Assembly: GCA_964405335.1 (NCBI GenBank)
Contig: CAYONP010000003.1
Span: 1 to 64,000 of the forward strand
From: CAYONP01 sp964405335
GTDB lineage: Bacteria > Armatimonadota > UBA10988
Reading direction: 5' to 3'
Length of the DNA stretch: 64,000 nt
Below the pieces are notes generated by a model that was given only the letters and a program-made list of their open reading frames with translations, was not told where the DNA came from and ran no database searches. Both the position numbers and the translations under genes were made by a program. This document shows positions 8,266 through 18,294 of the stretch, piece after piece (the stretch's first letter is position 1; each line of letters opens with the position of its first letter).

Positions 8266-9018
8266 CTACGGCAACGGCTGCCAGTTCGCCTCGAACCCGA
8301 ACACCGGCGTCAAGCCGCTGGCACCCGGGTCAACCTGATTGCTGGGGAAGTGCAGGCTGATGGTCGGTCCCACCCGGACGCGCTCGATCGGCGTCCAGAA
8401 CAGGCCGAGGTGAAGGCCCGCGTCACGGAAGGTGTCCACGCCGCGGCCCCAGTCGAGCCCGACCCAGGCCCCGGTGTCGACCTCCCACAGCCCCGACTCG
8501 CCGAGCTGATAGGTGTGCTCGATGCTCGTCTCGAGGTAGAAGCCGACCCGGTTCTGGTAGTCGTGGTAGCCGGCGATGCGCGGGCTGCCGGGCAGATCGA
8601 AGTTGATCGCCCAGTACCACTCCTGCGTGTCGTTGCCGCCGGTGTTCTCCGCTGGGAACGAGAAGCGGTCGACCCGCCGGGTGATGTTGTAGTACCGCCA
8701 GCCGGTTTCGATCGACTCGATCGGCGTGTCGAGCGGCACCGCGTAGAGCAGACCGAGCTGGTAGTGCGACTCGCCGAGCCCCACCTCGCCGTCGAGCCGG
8801 AAGTAGTTCCGCGTCTCGCCGACGATGGCGAAGCCCTGGCCGAGTTGATAGTCGCCCTCGGTCTCGAGGAACAGACCCATCGGCCCGCGGTCCGAACCGC
8901 GGTGGATGTTGTTGCTCCGCAACGCCAACGCCGTATCGAGCGTGAACCGCTGCGCGGCGGCCGCCGGCGGGGAGCCGAATGCCGCGACGACCGCGGCGAG
9001 CACGAGGATTGGTCGCAT
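8266..9018 (-). CDS. Outer-membrane beta-barrel-like exported protein, paralogue 3 of 3 (divergent)
   Basis: This 250-residue protein has a signal peptide (MRPILVLAAVVAAFGSPPAAAA). It shares the signatures of the two neighbouring paralogues in weaker form: LRSNNIHRGSDRGPMGL in place of RYVFRG, DWGRGVDTFRDAGLHLGLF, and LHFPSNQVDPGASGLTPV near the C-terminus. The central part is longer and reads IETGWRYYNITRRVDRFSFPAEN, absent from the others. It is predicted to be a surface barrel of unknown substrate. It is divergently oriented from the UroD-like gene at 9214. Confidence 0.7.
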   Translation of the reverse strand: MRPILVLAAVVAAFGSPPAAAAQRFTLDTALALRSNNIHRGSDRGPMGLFLETEGDYQLGQGFAIVGETRNYFRLDGEVGLGESHYQLGLLYAVPLDTPIESIETGWRYYNITRRVDRFSFPAENTGGNDTQEWYWAINFDLPGSPRIAGYHDYQNRVGFYLETSIEHTYQLGESGLWEVDTGAWVGLDWGRGVDTFRDAGLHLGLFWTPIERVRVGPTISLHFPSNQVDPGASGLTPVFGFEANWQPLP

Positions 9019-9213
9019 TCGCACCGTCCTATCCGGCCGCCGGAACCTGCCCGCGGGCTCCGCTCTCACGCGTCGAGCCCAAGCCGATCCGGCGGCCTCT
9101 GCCTTAGACACTCCGTCACCGCGAACCGGTGCCACCGCCTGCTTCGCCGGCCCGCGCCGATACCCTTGCCGCACCGGGCAGATTATCGTACTCTCGACGC
9201 GCGGAGAGGTCTG

Positions 9214-10200
9214 GTGCAGCGTTCGCCGCGCGAAGCCGCCCTGGCGGCCTTGACCGGCGCCGAGCCGGCGGGTTGGGTGCCGACGTTCGAACTCGAGTTC
9301 CAACTGACCGACGCCATCTTCGGCAAGCCCTGGTACTCAATCGGCCGCGACGACGACGATCCGCCCAGCCGCGTCGCCCAGCTCGCCGACGACTTCATTG
9401 AGATGTACACCGCGCTCGACTACAGCATCCTGTTCGAAACGCGCTGCCGCGATGACGAGACCCGAATCGAGCTGATCCGCCGCGTCCGCGAAGCCTCCGA
9501 CGATCGCTTCCTCTGCCTCTGCCACGGCGATGCGACCTGGGCGATTCCCAATGGCCAGCAGTTCGTCGACTTCTCGGTTCGCATGTTCGAAGACCCCGAC
9601 GGCATGAAGCGCGACGCCGAGGCGATGGTCGACCGAGCGCTCGAGCGCGGGCGGCGGCTGCTCGACGGCGGGCTCGACGGCTTCGTGCTCTGCGCCGACT
9701 ACTGCTTCAACAGCGGGCCGTTCCTCTCGCCGCCGCAGTTCCGCGAGCACATCACGCCCTTCCTGCACCGACTAGTCAGCGGCTATCGTGAGCTGGGCGC
9801 CATCGTGATCAAGCACACCGACGGCAACATCATGCCGGTCCTCGACGATCTGATCAGCGGCGGCCCGCACGGACTGCACTCGCTCGACCCGCAGGGCGGC
9901 GTCGACATCGCCGAGGTGAAACGGCTGATTGGCGATCGGGTCTGCCTCCTCGGCGGGGTCAACTGCGGGTTGCTGCAGACCGGTACCGAGGCCGAGTGCC
10001 GCGAGCAGATCGAATACACGCTGCGCCACGGAATGCCGGGCGGCCGGTACGTCTTTTGCACCAGCAATGTTGCCTTCCGAGGCATGCCGCCCGAGCGCTA
10101 CCTGATGATGCTCGAGATGCGCCGCGAACTCGGGCGCTACCCCGGCGCGAGCGAGGCCGAGAAGCCGCCGCCACTGCCGGAGCCGGTGGCGCTCCAGTAG
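9214..10200 (+). CDS. Uroporphyrinogen decarboxylase-family protein (not HemE)
   Basis: This 328-residue protein has the UroD (beta/alpha)8 pattern: an N-terminal RSPREAALAALTG segment, a central FVLCADYCFNSGPFLSPPQFREHITPFL, then IVIKHTDGNIMPVLDDLISGGPHGLHSLDP and a late VLLGGVN-type strand. The HTDGN motif, in place of HemE's sequence, is typical of UroD-like proteins related to cobalamin-dependent methyltransferases and to members found beside sugar-catabolic genes. The true substrate is unknown and no corrinoid protein is nearby. GTG 9214 is chosen because GGAGAGG lies just upstream and the family alignment starts there. An ATTATCG segment at about 9182 may be part of its promoter. A second family member is at 41344-42507. 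Confidence 0.8.
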   Translation: MQRSPREAALAALTGAEPAGWVPTFELEFQLTDAIFGKPWYSIGRDDDDPPSRVAQLADDFIEMYTALDYSILFETRCRDDETRIELIRRVREASDDRFLCLCHGDATWAIPNGQQFVDFSVRMFEDPDGMKRDAEAMVDRALERGRRLLDGGLDGFVLCADYCFNSGPFLSPPQFREHITPFLHRLVSGYRELGAIVIKHTDGNIMPVLDDLISGGPHGLHSLDPQGGVDIAEVKRLIGDRVCLLGGVNCGLLQTGTEAECREQIEYTLRHGMPGGRYVFCTSNVAFRGMPPERYLMMLEMRRELGRYPGASEAEKPPPLPEPVALQ

Positions 10201-10306
10201 CGCCCGCCGCGGTTGCGCTCGACGCGAGGTAGGGCGCGCCCGCCGAGCGCGCCACCCGGCGCCGCCGCGGCTCACTGCGGGATGGGCGGCGGGCGAGGAG
10301 TGAGCG

Positions 10307-11737
10307 ATGGAGCCGACCACGGTGCCGGACCTCGACGCTTCGGCCCTGCTGCGTGACGCCCGGCGCGCCCTGCGCCTGCGCGACTATCCCACCGCGCTGC
10401 CGCTGCTCGCCCGTTACTGCGACGACCGACCCAACGACTCCCGCGCGCTGTTCCTGCTCGGCACCACGCTGGCCGCTCTCGGCCGCGCCGACGAGGCGAA
10501 AGAGCAGCTCAAGCAGGTGGTCAGGCTCGAGCCGAGCCACGCCTCGGCTTGGTTCAACCTCGCGCGCATCTACGGTCAGGCCGGTCGTCGGCACCGCATG
10601 AGGCAGTGCCTGCGCCGGGCTCTGCGCGCCGACCCGGGTCACGCCAAGGCGCGGCGCGCGGCCGTCCATTACGGCATCACCGTGCCGGGGCTCGATCTCG
10701 AAGCGGCCATCGCGGCCGAGACCGAGGAGGCCGAGTCGCTGATCACCCCCGAGCCCGAGCCGGCACCCGAGTTCGAGCTCGACCTCGCCGAACCGTCGGC
10801 CGACGCGGCCGAGCCGCCCGTGGCGGAGGAACCAGGCGACGAGGCCGACGACCACGGCCAGGAGCGCTGGCAGTGCACCACGCTGAGTGCCTGGCCGGCG
10901 GTCGACCTGGGCTGGCGCTACGGCCTGCTGGTCGGCATCGCCGCCGGTCTGGTCGGCTGCGGGCTGGCGCTGGCCGATTACGGCCCGGTCAATGCGCTCG
11001 TGCTGGCCCTGGTCAGCATCGTCGCCGGGGCCGCCGCCGGGGCGCTGATCGGCTTGCTCGGCAGCGCCGGGGCCAACCTGGCGACGCTGGTCAGTCGCGG
11101 AATCATCGTCGACGTGCGGCGCGATGTCCGCTGGTGCGAGATTCTCCGCCTCGAAGCAGGGCCCTGGGCCTGGACGGTGGCGGTCGCCTCGGCGCTGGCG
11201 CTGGTCATCGCAGCGGTGGCCCTCGTCGCCGTCAGGGCCGCGCTGCCGGACGAGCTGGCGGCCCGCCTCGGCGACTCGCTCCGCGCCGCCGGCGCACTGC
11301 CCGGCGGGTTTGCCGGCCTCGTCTTCGGTGGCCTGGTGGCGGTGCTGCTCAGCCAGGCGGCGGTCGCGCTGTGCTACAGCGGCCTCGCCGGCTGGCTCGG
11401 CGGCGTGATGGTGCAGGTCCATCCGCGCGACGATCGGTACCGCCTCAGCCGTTTCCAGATTGCCGCCTCGGCGCGCACCGCGACGGTGCTCTCCTGGCTG
11501 GTTTGCGCCCCGGCGGCGGCCGTCGCGGCGTTTGCCCTCCGGCTCGAGCCAGGCCAGGCCATCCTCGCCGCGGCGCTGGGCTGGCTGGTCGGCGCGCCGC
11601 TCGCCACGCTGGCCTTGATGTCGCTCTACAACGCCATGTGCAACCACATCCGGGGATTCGAGGTGCGCGTCACCCAGCAGCATCGCCCCGGCCGCCTGAT
11701 GCTCCACGGCGCAATGGGCGAGGGCCGCTGGAAGTAG
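10307..11737 (+). CDS. TPR-domain polytopic membrane protein
   Basis: This 476-residue protein has an N-terminal tetratricopeptide region (residues about 8-125: ALRLRDYPTALPLLARY, ALFLLGTTLAALGRADEAKEQL, AWFNLARIYGQAGRRHRMRQ). An acidic Glu/Pro-rich linker (about 140-185) follows, then a hydrophobic domain with six or seven membrane segments to the C-terminus. The membrane domain is loosely Yip1-like, but I cannot assign a family firmly. The TPR part presumably docks a partner at the cytoplasmic face. ATG 10307 has GAGGAG 6 nt upstream. The gene follows the UroD-like gene by 106 nt and ends about 140 nt before a scaffold gap. Confidence 0.7.
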   Translation: MEPTTVPDLDASALLRDARRALRLRDYPTALPLLARYCDDRPNDSRALFLLGTTLAALGRADEAKEQLKQVVRLEPSHASAWFNLARIYGQAGRRHRMRQCLRRALRADPGHAKARRAAVHYGITVPGLDLEAAIAAETEEAESLITPEPEPAPEFELDLAEPSADAAEPPVAEEPGDEADDHGQERWQCTTLSAWPAVDLGWRYGLLVGIAAGLVGCGLALADYGPVNALVLALVSIVAGAAAGALIGLLGSAGANLATLVSRGIIVDVRRDVRWCEILRLEAGPWAWTVAVASALALVIAAVALVAVRAALPDELAARLGDSLRAAGALPGGFAGLVFGGLVAVLLSQAAVALCYSGLAGWLGGVMVQVHPRDDRYRLSRFQIAASARTATVLSWLVCAPAAAVAAFALRLEPGQAILAAALGWLVGAPLATLALMSLYNAMCNHIRGFEVRVTQQHRPGRLMLHGAMGEGRWK

Positions 11738-11879
11738 GCGGCAGGCCGGCGCGTGAGCCACGGAGCGCGGGCGTCCCCGCCCGCCCGGCGGCGCGCGAGC
11801 CACCCACACGGGCGTCGCGGCCCGCCCGCCCGCGCACCGGCCGACGGCCCCCACCCCCAGCCCCTCCCCCTGGCGCGGC

Positions 11880-11979
11880 NNNNNNNNNNNNNNNNNNNNN
11901 NNNNNNNNNNNNNNNNNNNNNNNNNNNNNNNNNNNNNNNNNNNNNNNNNNNNNNNNNNNNNNNNNNNNNNNNNNNNNNN
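11880..11979. other. Scaffold gap (100 N) in a hairpin repeat
   Basis: One hundred N. The left flank (CCACCCCCAGCCCCTCCCCC) and right flank (GAGAGGGGAG) look like the two arms of a common intergenic hairpin, so the assembly probably broke in a repeat. The true gap size is unknown. Confidence 0.95.
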
Positions 11980-12056
11980 GAGAGGGGAGTCACCCATCGA
12001 CTCGTGGCCGGCGCCGCGGCTTGCCGCCGACCCGGCGGCTATGCTACGCTGCGGCA

Positions 12057-15000
12057 ATGGAGCCGGATCCCCTCACGGCCGCGCCACGCATCGACGCCCT
12101 GCTCGGCGATGGCGCGCCCGATCCGGCATCGGCCGCAATCCTCGACCGCGCCGGTGTCACCCGGCTCGACGTCTGGCGGCGGCTGGGGCGACGGTGGTCC
12201 GGCCTGGCCGGCCCCGAGGCGGTGGCCGAGCGGCTGCTGCCGGCGGCCTTGGCGCACGCGCTCGAGGCGCCCGATCCCGATGCGGCGGTGCTGGCCCTCA
12301 GTCGGCTCGACGAGCAGATCGGCGGCGTCACGCTGGCGCGCCAAATCGCCGACGATCCGCGCTTCGGGCGCGACTTGCTGTTCCTCCTCGGCTTCGGCGC
12401 CTGGACCGCCGAGACGCTGCTGCGCGATCCCGGCCTGGTCGACCTGATCGCGGAGCGGCAGCGGATCGCCCAGCCCGCGGCGCCGGCGGCGCTCGAGGCC
12501 GACCTGCGCCACCGGCTGGCCAGCCTGCGCAAGCTCGACCATCGCCTCGATGCCCTGCGCCGCTGGAAGCGTGAGCAGTACCTGGCCATCATCGTCCGCG
12601 ACCGGCTGCTGCTCGCTCCGCAACGAGAGGTGACCGCGCGGATCAGCCTGATCGCCGACATCGTCTGCCGCGCGGTGCTCGGCCTGGCTGCCGGCGAGGT
12701 GCTCGGCCGCGGCGACGAGCCGCCGCCGGGCCTGGCCCTGATTGCCATGGGCAAGTGGGGCAGCGGCGAGCTGAACTACAACAGCGACATCGACCTGCTG
12801 TGCGTCTGGGAGCCCGGCCGCGGGCCTGACGCCGAGGCCTGGAGCCTGGTCATTCAGCGGCTCACCGCGATGATCGGCGAGGCCGGCGGCGAGGGTCGGC
12901 TGTTCCGTGTCGATCACCGCCTGCGGCCCGAGGGTGCCGCCGGCGCATTGGTCCGCAGCCTGGAGAGCTATGCCGGCTATTACGAGACGGTGGCCGACTC
13001 GTGGGAGGCTCAGGCGCTCTGCCGCGCGCGCTGCTGCGCCGGCGACCCGGCGCTCGGGCGGCGGTTCGAGAGCCTGGCCGAGCGGGTCGCCTACGGCGCG
13101 CGGCTGAGCCGTGCCGGCGTGGCGCTGATCCGCCGCAACCGCGAGCGGCTCGACGCCCGCGACGCCGACGGGCGGAACATCAAAGAGGGGCCGGGCGGCA
13201 TCCGCGATGTCGAGTTCTGCTGTCAGTTGCTGCAACTCGTCCGCGGCGTGACCGATCCGACGGTCCGCCGGCGCAATACGTGGGCCGCGCTCGATGCGCT
13301 GGCCAACGCCGGGGCGATCACCGAGCACGAACGGCGCACTCTTGCCGAGGGCTACGACTTCTTGCGGCAGGTCGAGCATCTGCTCCAGCTCCAGCCGGCG
13401 GCGCCGACCAAGCACGTGCCGACGGACCGCGTCGCGCTGCGCCGGCTGGCCCGCGCGATGGGCTATCGCGACAGCGGTCCGCGCAGCGCCGAGCTGAGGT
13501 TCGAAGAGGCACTGCGCTCGCACCAGACGGCGGTGCGCGAGGTGGCCGAGCGGCTCTTCTGGAACCCGATTCCGCTGGCCAGCCCCGACGCCGCGGCGCA
13601 CATCGCCGAGCTGCTCGATCCGTTGCAGGCGGCCGAAGAGGTGATTGCGCACCTCGAGCCGATCCGCTTTGCCGACCCGCCCGAGGCGCGCCGCCGGCTG
13701 CTCTACCTGGCCCACGGCGCGCCGCCGATGCGCCTGCCGCCCGAGGTGCAGGCGGTCTTTGTCGAGTTCCTGCCGGCGCTGCTGGCCTGCATCCAGCGCA
13801 TGCCCGACCCCGACGCCGCGCTGCGCTGGTTCGAGCGCTTCGTCAGCCGCGCCGGCGGGCGCGAGCCGCTCTACCGCTTCCTGGTCGAGCATCCACCGGT
13901 GATCGAGGTCCTGTGCCGGATCGGCGGCTTCTCCGACCTGCTCGCCCAGACCATCTGCGACTTCCCCGAGTATCTCAACCACGTCGTCAACCCGGCCTTC
14001 CTGCGTGACGACGTGACCCACGCCGAGCGGGCCGGCGACCTGACCGCGCGCCTGGTCCCGCTGCGCCGGCCGCAGCTCCGGCTCGATGACATCCGGCGCT
14101 TCCGCCGGCGCGAGTGCTTCCGCATCGGCGTACTCGACCTGCTCGAGGTGATCGACACGGCGCGGGTGATCGCCGAGCTGACCAGCATCGCCGAGCTGAC
14201 CCTCGGCGCCGTGCTCGACGAGCTGCGCGCCAGCATCGACGGCGCGGCCGAGCTGCCCTTCGCGGTGATCGGCTGCGGCAAGCTGGGCGGCGGCGAGCTG
14301 CACTATTCGAGCGACCTGGACGTGCTGTTCGTCTACCAGCCGGGCGAGCTGGGCGAGCGCGCGCCGCAGCTCGCCGAGCGGCTGGCCCGAGCCCTGCTGC
14401 AGGAGAGCGAGCGGCGCAGCAGCGCCGGCAGGCTGTTCGAGATCGACGCCCGGCTGCGGCCCGACGGCGCGAACAGCCCGCTGGTGCGCACCATCGACGG
14501 CTGCCGCAACTACTACCAGCGGCAGGGACAGCCGTGGGAGCGGCTGGCGCTGACCCGCGTCCGGCACGTCGCCGGCGATCCGGCGGTCGGCGCGGCATTC
14601 GTCCGGCTGGCGCACCAGTTCGCCTTCGGCGCCCCACTCACCGAGGCCGAGCTGACCGACCTGCGCCGCATCAAACAACGGATCGAGACCGAGCGGCGCG
14701 ACCCACTCGACGCCGAGCACGTGAGCATCAAGCTGGAACCGGGCGGGCTGATGGACCTCGAGTATCTGGTCCAAGTGCTGCAGGTGCGGCACGGCCACGA
14801 GCGGTCGGCCATCCGCTGTGCCAACACGCCGCAAGCGCTGGCGGCGCTCGACCGCACCGGCCTGCTGCCCGCCGGCGCCGGGCCGGTGCTGCTCCGCGCC
14901 TATTGGCTCTACCGCCGGCTCGAGACCCGGCTGCAATTGGTCACCGAACAAACCACCGCGCTCCTGCCCCTCGACCCGGTCGGCCTGGCCGCCGCCGCCC

Positions 15001-15122
15001 GCCGGCTCGGCTGGGCCGATCGCGAGGCGGAACAGCCCGAACGCCTGCTCGCCGACCTGCGCGAGCGGATGCGGATAGTGCGTGAGGTCTATCGCGAGGT
15101 GGTCGGAACGGCGGCCGGGTGA
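12057..15122 (+). CDS. glnE: Bifunctional glutamine synthetase adenylyltransferase/deadenylase GlnE
   Basis: This 1021-residue cytoplasmic enzyme adds AMP to, and removes AMP from, glutamine synthetase, tuning nitrogen assimilation under PII control. Both catalytic halves are intact. The N-terminal nucleotidyltransferase motif GKWGSGELNYNSDIDLLCVW is near residues 231-250 and the C-terminal one, GKLGGGELHYSSDLDVLFVY, near 741-760. Each is followed by its R/FRVDHRLRPEG or FEIDARLRPDG segment and a GlnD-PII-linker helical domain. The length is normal for the family. ATG 12057 is chosen; a TATGCT box at 12040-12045 lies so close that the transcript may have almost no leader. No glnA or glnB is in the window. 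Confidence 0.96.
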   Translation: MEPDPLTAAPRIDALLGDGAPDPASAAILDRAGVTRLDVWRRLGRRWSGLAGPEAVAERLLPAALAHALEAPDPDAAVLALSRLDEQIGGVTLARQIADDPRFGRDLLFLLGFGAWTAETLLRDPGLVDLIAERQRIAQPAAPAALEADLRHRLASLRKLDHRLDALRRWKREQYLAIIVRDRLLLAPQREVTARISLIADIVCRAVLGLAAGEVLGRGDEPPPGLALIAMGKWGSGELNYNSDIDLLCVWEPGRGPDAEAWSLVIQRLTAMIGEAGGEGRLFRVDHRLRPEGAAGALVRSLESYAGYYETVADSWEAQALCRARCCAGDPALGRRFESLAERVAYGARLSRAGVALIRRNRERLDARDADGRNIKEGPGGIRDVEFCCQLLQLVRGVTDPTVRRRNTWAALDALANAGAITEHERRTLAEGYDFLRQVEHLLQLQPAAPTKHVPTDRVALRRLARAMGYRDSGPRSAELRFEEALRSHQTAVREVAERLFWNPIPLASPDAAAHIAELLDPLQAAEEVIAHLEPIRFADPPEARRRLLYLAHGAPPMRLPPEVQAVFVEFLPALLACIQRMPDPDAALRWFERFVSRAGGREPLYRFLVEHPPVIEVLCRIGGFSDLLAQTICDFPEYLNHVVNPAFLRDDVTHAERAGDLTARLVPLRRPQLRLDDIRRFRRRECFRIGVLDLLEVIDTARVIAELTSIAELTLGAVLDELRASIDGAAELPFAVIGCGKLGGGELHYSSDLDVLFVYQPGELGERAPQLAERLARALLQESERRSSAGRLFEIDARLRPDGANSPLVRTIDGCRNYYQRQGQPWERLALTRVRHVAGDPAVGAAFVRLAHQFAFGAPLTEAELTDLRRIKQRIETERRDPLDAEHVSIKLEPGGLMDLEYLVQVLQVRHGHERSAIRCANTPQALAALDRTGLLPAGAGPVLLRAYWLYRRLETRLQLVTEQTTALLPLDPVGLAAAARRLGWADREAEQPERLLADLRERMRIVREVYREVVGTAAG

Positions 15123-15196
15123 GGTCGTGGAGGCATCAGTTCGCCGCCACCTCGCCGGTAGGGACGCATGGCAATGCGCTCGGTTGGGTACGGCGC

Positions 15197-15296
15197 NNNN
15201 NNNNNNNNNNNNNNNNNNNNNNNNNNNNNNNNNNNNNNNNNNNNNNNNNNNNNNNNNNNNNNNNNNNNNNNNNNNNNNNNNNNNNNNNNNNNNNNN
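15197..15296. other. Scaffold gap (100 N)
   Basis: One hundred N between glnE and the sugar kinase gene. The left flank (GGTAGGGACGCATGGCAATG) looks like the arm of an intergenic repeat. The kinase stop codon lies only 10 bp right of the gap, so that gene appears complete. Confidence 0.95.
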
Positions 15297-15305
15297 CTGG
15301 GCGCC

Positions 15306-16343
15306 TCAGTCGGCCTCGTCCGGCTCGTCGTCGAGCTCGAGCCGGATGCCGTCGGGCACGATGGCGAACGGCATCACCGTCGCCCCGGCGGCGGTCAGAG
15401 CGGCCTCCACGGCGGCGCGGTCGGCTGGTTCGGCATAGGTGATCATGCAGCCGCCGCCGCCGGCGCCGCAGATTTTGCTTGCCTTCGCCCCGGCCGAGGC
15501 GGCGGCGGCCATCTGGGCGTCGACCTCGTCGTTGGTCACCCCCTCGGCCAGCACTTTGCGGTTCTCCCACTCGATGCCGAGCAGCTCGGCGAACAGGCGC
15601 ATGTCGCCGAGGATGAGCGCTGCCTGCATCTCCTCGGCGACCTCTTTGATCTGCACCATGTGCCCAGGCGTGCCGCCGATGCGGTCGATGTAGGCCTTCA
15701 TCATCGCCCAGTTGTTGGCGCCCGAGAAGCGGTTGATGTTGGTGAAGCTGAGGATCAATCGCTCGTTGAGCAGGCCGATCAGGTCGTGCTCGCGGTCATC
15801 CTCGTCGAGCCGGTGAACCTGCAGGCCCTCGACGTTGAAGTGGATGGCGCAGACGCCGCCGAACAGCGGCGGCACATAGTCCTGCTTGCCGGTCGGCACG
15901 CCGATCACCTGCGCCTCGATGTTGGCGCCGAGGTCGATCAACCGGATCGGCTCGAGCCCGAGCCCGCCGATCGCGTCGAGGCAGGACGAGAGGGCCATCA
16001 GCAGCGCGCTCGAGGCCCCAAGCCCCGACCCGTGCGGCGCCTCGCTGCGGACCATCACGTTGACCCCGGTGGTCGGGCTGTAGTAGCGCAGGGCGCGCTT
16101 GACCAAGTCGAGACTGCCGCCAAGCTGCATGTCGTCGAGCGAGGGGTGCTCCTCCTCGGCGCCGCCGTCCTCGGAGCAGAGGTAGATGCGGTGGTCCGTG
16201 CGGGTCTCAACGGTCACGTGCCCGTGGACGTTGATGGCCGCGTTGAGCGTCAGACCGCCGTCGAGGAACAGGTACAGCGGGTAGACATCGAGCGTGCCGC
16301 CGGCCAGGTCAATCCGCATCGGCACCCGAGCACGCACCGTCAT
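15306..16343 (-). CDS. GHMP-family sugar kinase (heptose-7-phosphate kinase-like)
   Basis: This 345-residue kinase has the three GHMP motifs. RARVPMRIDLAGGTLD is at the N-terminus, the phosphate-binding PHGSGLGASSALLMAL is at residues 103-118, and KICGAGGGGCMITYA is near 297-311. The VPTGKQDYVPPLFGGVCAIHF segment matches the D-glycero-alpha-D-manno-heptose 7-phosphate kinase and fucokinase branch better than galactokinase. It probably phosphorylates a sugar or sugar phosphate destined for surface glycans, but no other heptose genes are adjacent. The ATG at 16343 follows GGGAGCCAGGG and starts the first motif. Readings that extend farther upstream lack family similarity. Confidence 0.85.
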   Translation of the reverse strand: MTVRARVPMRIDLAGGTLDVYPLYLFLDGGLTLNAAINVHGHVTVETRTDHRIYLCSEDGGAEEEHPSLDDMQLGGSLDLVKRALRYYSPTTGVNVMVRSEAPHGSGLGASSALLMALSSCLDAIGGLGLEPIRLIDLGANIEAQVIGVPTGKQDYVPPLFGGVCAIHFNVEGLQVHRLDEDDREHDLIGLLNERLILSFTNINRFSGANNWAMMKAYIDRIGGTPGHMVQIKEVAEEMQAALILGDMRLFAELLGIEWENRKVLAEGVTNDEVDAQMAAAASAGAKASKICGAGGGGCMITYAEPADRAAVEAALTAAGATVMPFAIVPDGIRLELDDEPDEAD

Positions 16344-16720
16344 CCCTGGCTCCCGCCGCAGCGCGCCAAGATACCACGCGCCGGCCAGGCGGTCGAGACT
16401 CAGAGAAGGTCGCAGCCACCACGGGCCGCAAGCCACCGGCGAGCCACGACGCCCTGCTGACGCCGGCGCTGCGCTGCCCGACACCGGCGGCGCAAGGCCT
16501 CCCTGCCGGCCCGTCGGCAGCCGCACGGCACTGCTCCAAACGCGTATCCTCTGCCCCGACCACCGCCACGCTGCAGCCGGCCAGCCCCGATTGCCGCTCC
16601 TCGCCCAGACCGCCGTCCTGGATAAAGGCAGGTCCGGCATGCCCGGCTGCCACGCGGGAGGTCTTCGCGCCAGGGCGGGATGGCCCCGCGACCACCGCCC
16701 GACAGTGCCCAGCGAGGGTC
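16344..16720. other. Gene-free interval upstream of the sugar kinase
   Basis: I see no gene, RNA or strong hairpin in this 377-bp interval. It should contain the promoter of the minus-strand kinase gene and leads straight into the palindrome array. Short ORFs on both strands look like GC-rich noise. Confidence 0.5.
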
Positions 16721-17336
16721 GATCATTACATGTAATCATGTAGTCAACCCGTGCTTCGTGGCAGCGCAGGTCAGCGTGACCCTGACGGCGACGCTGAGCC
16801 GGCCAATCGGCTGGAGCACATCGGCGCCGCCGGCCATGGGTTCGAGACCGGAGGTCCGGTGTGGGTCGGCTGGAGCAGGAGTGAGCATCCTCGGCCGTTC
16901 CTCAGTGCTGCGCCGGCGGAATGGGAACATCATTACATGTAATCATGTACTCTTTGCGAGCGACACCGTGGACGGGCGCCCTGGATGGCGATGGGGATTC
17001 GAGGCGGAATGCGAACATCATTACATGTAATCATGTACACCTCGCGATCGACACCGTGGACGGGCGCTCTTGATGGCGATGGGGATCCGAACCGGGTCGC
17101 CGAACTCGCACTGTGGTCGTCGGCAAGAGGCGCCGGCTGCCGTGCGCCAGGATCCGAGGTCCGGTGTGCGTCGGCTGGTCGCGGGCGAACTTCGTCGAGG
17201 GCTCCCGTTCTGCTGCGTGAGCAGCAAGGGAGCAGCATTACATGCAATCATGTAATTGGTCCGCAAGACCTCACAGCACATGTCAGCGTGACCCTGACGG
17301 CGACGCTGAGCCGGCCAATCGGCTGGAGCACATCGG

Positions 17337-17436
17337 NNNNNNNNNNNNNNNNNNNNNNNNNNNNNNNNNNNNNNNNNNNNNNNNNNNNNNNNNNNNNNNN
17401 NNNNNNNNNNNNNNNNNNNNNNNNNNNNNNNNNNNN
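17337..17436. other. Scaffold gap (100 N) inside the palindrome array
   Basis: One hundred N. The left flank ends in the block GGCTGGAGCACATCGG and the right flank begins the same repeat block again (GTCAGCGTGACCCTGACGG), so one or more repeat units have probably been collapsed or lost here. Confidence 0.95.
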
Positions 17437-18294
17437 GTCAGCGTGACCCTGACGGCGACGCTGAGCCGGCCAATCGGCTGGAGCACATCGGCGCCGCCGG
17501 CCATGGGTTCGAGACCGGAGGTCCGGTGTGGGTCGGCTGGAGCAGGAGTGAGCGTCCTCGGCCGTTCCCCAGTGCTGCGCCGGCGGAATGGGAACATCAT
17601 TACATGTAATCATGTACTCTCTGCGAGCAACACCGTGGACGGGCGCTCTTGATGGCGATGGGATTCCGAACCGGGTCGCCGAACTCGCGCTGTGGTCGTC
17701 GGCAAGAGGCGCCGGAGGCCGTGGACCAGGACCGCGGTCCGACCCGCGGCGGTACGCTGTCGGCCGTCTTGGGCGCGGGTCGGGGAACCCGCCGATGCTC
17801 CACTTCTCACGTCTGAAACCTGGGAACATCATTACATGTAATCATGTACTCTCTGCGAGCAACACCGTGGACGGGCGCCCTGGATGGCGATGGGATTCCG
17901 AACCGGGTCGCCGAACTCGCGCGGTGGTCGTCGGCGAAATGCGCCGGAGGCCGTGGACCAGGATCCGCGGTCCGACCCGCGGCGGTCGGCTGTGGGACGT
18001 CTTGGGCGCGGTTCGGGGAGCCCGCCGATGCGCCACTTCCCACCTCAGCAGCGCTGGAACATCATTACATGTAATCATGTACGCCCAGCGATTGGTACCG
18101 TGGGCGTTCCGCGCTTGAGGGCGATGAGAACACGTGCCGCGTCGCCGAACTCGTGCGGTGGTCGGCGGCTGGCGGCGCCGCAGTGCCGGTGGCCGAGATC
18201 CGAGCACCGGCGCGTGACTGCCCGCAGTGGGGCCATGCGGAGTGCGGGTCAGGGCTCTCGCCTGAGGCTTCACCCGACGCGACGGGCCCGTGAG

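Noticed and set aside
12039..14951. Antisense ORF of 970 codons opposite glnE
   Set aside because: GC-rich codon bias opens this frame. It shows no domain, while glnE is intact on the plus strand.
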